This document shows positions 58,398-64,000 of a stretch of 64,000 bases of DNA, piece after piece; within the stretch, counting starts at the first letter, position 1; each line of letters starts with the position of its first letter. The DNA is taken from contig BLAL01000262.1 in NCBI GenBank assembly GCA_015698045.1, positions 312,501 to 376,500 on the forward strand, in the 5' to 3' direction. The position numbers and the translations under genes are program-made. The notes beneath the pieces are model-generated. The model worked only from the letters and a program-made list of their open reading frames with translations, did no database searches and was not told the origin of the DNA. This DNA is from Rhizophagus clarus (Eukaryota > Glomeromycota > Glomeromycetes > Glomerales > Glomeraceae).

Positions 58398-59450
58398 GTT
58401 GCCAGACTCGTTGGATGAACCCAGATTTTGGAATGTTAGTTGGAAAAGGGAGAGGTGATTTTTTTTTAATATTAAAGAAACGTTACTAACATTTCTTTCT
58501 CTCTTTTTTTAGTGAAGACAGCTTAGTTTATTTTCTTTTCATTATTGTGGGGTTGTCAGACAGAAAACATGACCGGACTTTTGAAATTGAAGTAAGGGGA
58601 TCAAGGGAAAGAGCTTTGTTATTTTTTTTTAATAAATCTAACTAGTTTGTTTTTTTTTCTTTTCTGTAGGGTTGCTGGACAAAAAACACGACCGGATTTT
58701 TGAAATTAAGGTAAGAAAAGACCAGAAGGGTCTATTATTATTATTATTATTATTAATAAATTTAATTAATTTTTTTTTTTGTAGGTATTGCCAGACGAAT
58801 TATGAACTGGACTTTGGGCGAAAAGTAAATGGGGAGGAGGCTTTTTCAAACTTTTTTTAGTAACATTTTTAACGTTACTTTCTTTTTTTTTGTAGATATC
58901 AATATTACCAGACAAATCATATGAACTGGACTTTGGACGAAAGGTAAATGGGAAGGGAAGGGTTTTTTTTAATCTTTTTTAGTAACGTTTTTAATGTTAC
59001 TTTTTTTTTGTAGATCAAATCAATATTGCCAGATGAATCATGAATCGAACTTTAGGTGAAAGGTAAATGGGAGGGGCTTTTTTAAACTTTTTTTAGTAAC
59101 GTTTTTAACGTTACTTTCTTTTTTTTTGTAGATATCGATATTGCCAGACGAATCATACAAATTGGATTTTGGACTAAAGGTAAATGGAGAGGGAAGGGTT
59201 TGTTTTTAATCTTTTTTAGTAACGTTTTTAACATTACTTTTTTTTTTTCTTTTTTTGTAAGTATTGGCTTAGGTTCCTTGTATGTGGATTGCACTCTAAT
59301 CAGTAAGTTTCGAAAATGAAAGCTTTGAAAACTACTTTTTTAAATCGTTTTTTAAAAATTTTAATTAATTTTTCTTTCTTTCTTTTGTAAATGTTGGCTT
59401 CGGTTACTTGTGGATATTGGACTGGTAAAAATATAATACCAAATGATTTA
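58398..59450 (+). repeat. Tandem exon-plus-intron array, 8-9 units
   Basis: Exon-like units lie at 58398-58434, 58513-58591, 58670-58710, 58785-58824, 58896-58943, 59014-59062, 59132-59179, 59262-59302, with a weaker one near 59390-59424. Most are preceded by a T-run ending GTAG and followed by GTAAATGG or GTAAG. The best units are 48 bases and read SILPDKSYELDFGRK and SILPDESYKLDFGLK; others keep LPD or LLD and a DF/IF core but shift frame. Introns between units 4 and 8 carry GTAACGTTTTTAACGTTAC, an 8-bp hairpin. Older related pieces reach back to about 58021. A complete gene could not be built. Confidence 0.75.
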
Positions 59451-60332
59451 TTATTTTTGTTTTTTTAAATTTTAACACAGTTTTTATAAAATAAGATTTA
59501 TTAAATATATTAAATAAATAAAATTACAAATTAAAATATTGTTATAGTAAACGACTCTATTTATCTATTATTGACCAATCAAAATTTGGCCTGATCTTTA
59601 TGCACGTGATCTGATCTTAACATGCATAAATTATTAAATGCGTTTTGTTTATTTTTTCAAATACACTCACTCTCTTTCTGCTTTCTTCTTACTCTTTTTA
59701 CAAGTATATTTTATTTTTATGATTATTGTGTTTTTGGCATTGTACGAACTATATTTTATTTACTCTTTAGTATTACTAACACTATACTTCTTTTTTTTTT
59801 TAATATTTATTAATGTTATTTCTTTTATATTTACTAATATTATTTCTTTATATTTACTAATGTTATTTCTTTTATATTTACTAATGTTATTTCTTTTATA
59901 TTTACTAATGTTATTTCTTTTATATTTAGTATTTACTAATGTTATTTCTTTTATATTTACTAATGTTCTTTTATATTTATATTTTACTAACATTATTACT
60001 TATTTTTCTTTTTTTTATATATATATTCATATTACTAACTTTTTATATTTGTACTTTACTATACTAAGTAGTATGGAAATGGGCTTTTTGGCACATTTCG
60101 ATCAAAAGATTCCAGGTTGCTTTCCTGGGTATCAAATTTTAATCATATAGCGTTAAGCCATTGTAAATATACACGTGACCTTAAGGAGATCAATTTGCTT
60201 TTCTGATTTTTATCCGCGCTGTAAACATTAGCTTCCTATATGTAAAAATAAATTTTTACTTTGGCACAAACAAGACCGAAACACTTTTAGTAATCATCCT
60301 GGGTATCATAAATTTTTTTCATTTAATGTAAA
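59451..60332. other. Intergenic; 24-bp tandem repeat inside
   Basis: 59800-59990 holds about eight copies of a 23-24-base TTACTAATGTTATTTCTTTTATAT unit with small length changes. The hydrophobic frame 59638-60150 across it is repeat-derived. Nothing else was recognised. Confidence 0.6.
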
Positions 60333-60745
60333 CAAATTGTCTTCCTATAGCCTCCCAATCTGCATACCATAATAATAGCACTTGCTGGGAGAACAAGCAT
60401 GAGGAGGTGCGTAGCACCGACGAATGCGCAGTTCGATGGGAGAAAAAATATAGCAGAAGCCCTTAGGGCGGATGCTATATTTTTTCGACCCTATGCTACC
60501 TTAAATTATATGCTAATATTATAAGGCAAATAGGATTACAAATTGTCTTCCTATAGCCTTCCAATCCGCATACCATAATGGTAGCACTTGCTGGGAGAAC
60601 AAGCATGAGGAGGAGCATAGCACCGATGAAAGCGCAGTTCGATGGGAGAAAAAATATAGCAGGAGCCCCTTAGGGCGGATGCTATATTTTTTTGACCCTA
60701 TGCTACCTTAAATTATATGCTAATATTATAAGGCAAATAGGATTA
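60333..60745. repeat. 206-bp tandem duplication with internal hairpin
   Basis: Copy 1 starts at 60333 and copy 2 at 60539, over 95 percent alike by eye. Each contains AAAAAATATAGCA and TGCTATATTTTTT around CTTAGGGCGG, a 13-bp stem, plus a compact, unusually GC-rich stretch (GCACTTGCTGGGAGAACAAG to GCAGTTCGATGGG). Confidence 0.88.
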
Positions 60746-60802
60746 GAACAAAGCTTTCTTCCATTTAGCATACCATTGATTTCTGACCCTATATTACCTT
60801 TT

Positions 60803-61051
60803 CTAGCCCAAAACTAGCCCGTCATTAGCCTGAATTTTTGCAAGCTTCTGACGTTGATAAAAATCTCGAATGCGATATTTACCTGCATGTTTCCTACAAG
60901 CGCTATAAATAGAAGAAGTCAATTTTCCGCATTCTATGCATGGAATTCGTCTAGGAGATTTCCAATGGACTTTACACCCTTCTGGCCGATAGCACCCCTC
61001 ATTGCACACTTTTCCAGTCCTAAGAACATATGGACAATTATAAAATCCCAT
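60803..61051 (-). CDS. Small Cys-rich protein, 82 aa, probable zinc binder
   Basis: An intact frame runs from ATG 61051 to the stop at 60803: MGFYNCPYVLRTGKVCNEGC, RPEGCKVHWKSPRRIPC, IECGKLTSSIYSACRKHAG and a basic tail. Eight Cys and two His in a regular layout suggest two zinc-binding units. I recall similar short RPEGC-type proteins as repeated families in AMF, often next to mobile DNA; no function is known. It lies head-to-head with the virus-like fossil starting near 61140, so it may be transcribed from a shared region or belong to that element. Confidence 0.6.
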   Translation of the reverse strand: MGFYNCPYVLRTGKVCNEGCYRPEGCKVHWKSPRRIPCIECGKLTSSIYSACRKHAGKYRIRDFYQRQKLAKIQANDGLVLG

Positions 61052-61139
61052 TCTATTAGTCTCTTCTTTTTGAATAAATATGTAACTCTAATTGTCCGAA
61101 TAAATTAATTTTTATTTTAAACTTTTTGTAACCATATAT

Positions 61140-64000
61140 AATCTTTAGGAAAAAAATTAGCGGATTACTTGCTAGTATCACCGGCGCATTAGGACAATTG
61201 TTTGGAAAATTTTGGGGGGACCCAACGCCACCTGAGTTACCTGAGCCTTCTGAACCACCAGTACCAGAAGAAGAGCCAGAGGTGGAGTCGGATGGGGAAA
61301 GCAAATATGAGACCGCCGATGAAGGAGTTTCATTTGATTCTGAATCTGAATCTGATAACGAATCCTAACCTGAAGAAGAAAAAATAATATTTCAAAGAAT
61401 AGAAGATCCAGCCCCGAAAAGATTAGTAGAAAGTAGAAGAATTTCCGATCAAGCATTATGTGTTGATCATCTTGCCTTAATTCCAGAAACTTACCCATTT
61501 CGAGAAGGCCCCTTAGCCATGTTTGAGGATGTTGAAGGCCAAATTAGTGATGTTTTTAGAAGAGAGTTAGCTCGATTAGGAGGTATTAAAATGAAGATAG
61601 TTCTCATAGCTCATATGTATCGATTTGTGCAAGTAGGAAGATTTCTTAATCGTCGAATAGATGAAGATATAGCATTTCCAAGTGAAATTTTGGATATTAT
61701 ACGCCAAGATCGAATAGAACAAACAGTTTCCTGGCAATATAATGAAATCTTAGATAAAATCGATGAAATGAAGCAAAATCAGCATTCGGGATGGATCTAT
61801 GAGTACGGTAAAAAGATCTATTTGGAAATAAGTGCATACCAGCCACTCCGAGGTAGTTCGCATTTTACTTTGCCAAAAATATGGGCCAAGCCTCAGCTAG
61901 GAATAATTAATCCATAAAATACAGATGAAAGATGTTTTGAAGTGTGTTTAAAGGCCTATTTAGCTAGCGAGGAGGCATGCAGACAGGGAACCAGAGCAAG
62001 AAATCTTCATGATGTTAGTAGATTACGGCACTTTGATAATATACTAGACTTCTCTGGTATAAATTTTCCAGCCACACTACGAGATATAGACATATTCGAA
62101 GAAAATAATCCCTCATTTTCAGTAAATGTATTTTATCCTGCACCCTTAAAAAATGATAAAGAGCAGGCAACTAGAAAGTTGGACCCACTCCACATATCAG
62201 AATATAATTATCAAAGAGAACATCTAGTAGATTTAATATTATTTACTGAAGGGGAGGAAGACTTGAGAGATCGCCGTAATATCAATGACATACCAGACGG
62301 GCTAAATACGCACTACTGTCTCATCAATGGTGAAAATGGATGGAATCAGATCATGCGAACTTGGAATAAGCATCATGGGCGAAAATATTTCTGCCGTCAT
62401 TGCATGATTCCACCATTTACAAAATTGGATTTGCTCCAAGAACACATAGAGCACAATTGCCATGGACGAAATAATCCTAATGCCGGACAAAGAGAAATCT
62501 TCCCCGAAAAGGGGATGCATATTATGAAATTCAAAAACTATGGGACTATGGAAAATGTTCCATTTTATTTCGTTAAGGATCTAGAAGCGGATAGTGATCC
62601 GGTAGAGAAAAATATTGTCAATGAGAAGACCATTAAACTACAGAAGCAGAAGCCCAATAGTTACGGCTATACTTTAATCCAAATGGATGGGAAGCTTGCA
62701 AAAGAAGTTGTCAGAAGAACCCTGAACTCAATTGCAGAGTCATGGGAAAGTATGCAACGAGATTTGGAAGAAATTATCAAGCCAAAATTGCGCAATCCGG
62801 AAAAAATAATAATGACAGAGCGAGATTGGCAAACACATAAGTCTGCCATAAGATGTTACATATGTGAAGAAAGGCTACAAGAAACCTGATATAATAAAGT
62901 AAAATATTTCGATACTTCCCGAAAGTTCCTAGGCGGTGCTCATCATGGTTGTGTTAAAATTAAGTGTGAGGCTACAGAAGAAAACCTATCGGAGGCTGTA
63001 TATTGTACAGAAGGTTTGTCTATAGAAGAGGAAGATACGTTCAAAAAAGCAACCAAATGCTGTTTATGTAAAATGAGTCTTCGAGCCGATATAAATGACA
63101 ACAGGGTTAGAGATCATGACCATTTTACCGGGAAGTATCGTGGCCCAGCACATCGTAGATGTAATCTTCTACTTCGAATAAAGCCAGACGAAATTAAGAT
63201 CCCATTGATATATCATGGTGGGAAACATTATGACTTCCATCATGAAGTCTGGGAATTAGGCTTAGTCAGTGAAGACAAAATCGAAATAATTGCAGATAAT
63301 ATGGAGAATTATAAGACGATAATAATTGGTCAGATAAAGTTTATAGATTCCTGTCAATTCCAGTTCCCATCATTAGAAAAAGTGGCGTCTAATTTGTGTG
63401 GTCAAGAAAAGACTCCAGAGCAATTGGTTAAATGTTTCCCAATTATGACGCAGAGCATACCTTAGCATTTACTCCTAATACTCACACAAAAAAGTGAGTA
63501 CCCTTATGAATTAAATGATCCAGAGCGCTTCTTTAGAACAGAGCTCCCATCAAGAAAAGAATTTAACACAGTGCTAGGTGGACTAAACTATTGTGAAAAT
63601 GGCTGTAAAAAGTGCAAACATGAAATAAAGGGTAAAAAGTACAATGGGGAATGTAAGAAAGGGGATTTAAAGAAGGTTGACGATTGTGAGCATGAAAAAA
63701 TTTATACCATCAGCCAGAAGCAATATGAACATGCGCAGAAAGTATGGGAGGAGGCAAAATGTGAAACATTCGGGGACTATCATGATTTATATCTAAGAAC
63801 CAATGTTTTAATATTAGTGGACTCAATTCAGCGGTTCTGAATGACAATGAAGGAAGTATCCGGACTAGACCCTTTGAACTATATAACATTGCCTTCATTC
63901 GCATTTGATATGGCAAAAAAGATGACCAAGGTCAAGCTCGAATTATTCCATAAAGGTCAAGAAGATATGCACGAATTCATCCAATGCTGGATGCGAGGCT
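61140..64000 (+). mobile_element. Virus-like element fossil with PolB-type gene (Polinton kin), partial
   Basis: This is one long plus-strand coding region, broken (about five breaks in the visible part) and running off the right edge. Parts in order: an acidic Pro/Glu-rich start, a helical region, a Cys/His finger-like part (about 62.4 kb), an HNH/treble-clef-like part around RVRDHDHFTGKYRG (about 63.1 kb), and the beginning of a region like family-B, protein-primed type DNA polymerases of Polinton/Maverick and related viral elements. Codon use is less AT-rich than the host genes. It looks fairly young because long stretches remain readable. Family-level assignment is inference; the diagnostic polymerase motifs lie outside the window. 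Confidence 0.6.

Noticed and set aside
59638-60150. 170-residue hydrophobic frame (LLYLLMLF repeats)
   Set aside because: Composed of the 24-bp TTACTAATGTTATTTC repeat and T-rich DNA; looks like membrane protein only because T-rich codons give Phe and Leu.

Overview
This window looks like nuclear DNA of an arbuscular mycorrhizal fungus (Glomeromycotina, Rhizophagus-like). This is inferred from the very AT-rich sequence, the many short introns with GTAAGT donors and TAG acceptors, an expanded family of small kinases with the YVDPKML-type motif, a second kinase followed by a coiled coil, several hypothetical families resembling known AMF proteins, and a heavy load of decayed DNA transposons. 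No species can be named from sequence reading alone, and no rRNA, tRNA or CRISPR array was recognised.

Layout. 0-4.5 kb: two tandem plus-strand kinase genes, the first cut by the window edge, whose duplication includes about 0.5 kb of 3' flank. 6-11.4 kb: three unrecognised genes (an Asn/Gln-rich protein, a small secreted or membrane protein, a 421-residue multi-pass membrane protein). 7.0-7.6 and 14.3-14.9 kb hold an inverted pair of diverged repeats. 17.5-21.4 kb: a complete DNA transposon with 34-bp terminal inverted repeats, a TTA target duplication and a broken DDE-like transposase. 23.8-25.4 kb: a hairpin minisatellite.

27.1-32.4 kb (minus strand): a pseudokinase/coiled-coil gene. Its 5' end runs through a 2.6-kb tandem repeat in which nearly every ~90-bp unit carries a branch-point-like CTAAC, an acceptor TAG, exactly three bases, and a donor GTGAGT/GTAAGT. 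Read as exons, 26 three-base microexons and one one-base microexon join the ATG exon to the kinase exons in frame. This is the most unusual structure in the window.

32.7-50 kb: nested transposons. They are a 9-bp-TSD (Mutator-like) non-autonomous element; a nearly intact 4.7-kb P-element-like transposon inserted in a CACTA-type terminus, with an empty-site copy at 49.6 kb; a small Myb/SANT gene; a hypothetical gene split by a hAT-like MITE with 8-bp TSDs; and a decayed CACTA (Tnp2) transposase. 50-60 kb: a small membrane-protein gene, decayed copies of a hypothetical family, a second copy of the hAT-like MITE, and a second tandem exon-plus-intron array (58.4-59.4 kb) built from 37-79-base exon-like units. 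60.3-64 kb: a 206-bp tandem duplication, a small Cys-rich gene, and the start of a broken, PolB-bearing virus-like (Polinton-kin) fossil that runs off the right edge.

The window shows a few host genes set among transposons, with two independent places where exon-intron units have been amplified in tandem.
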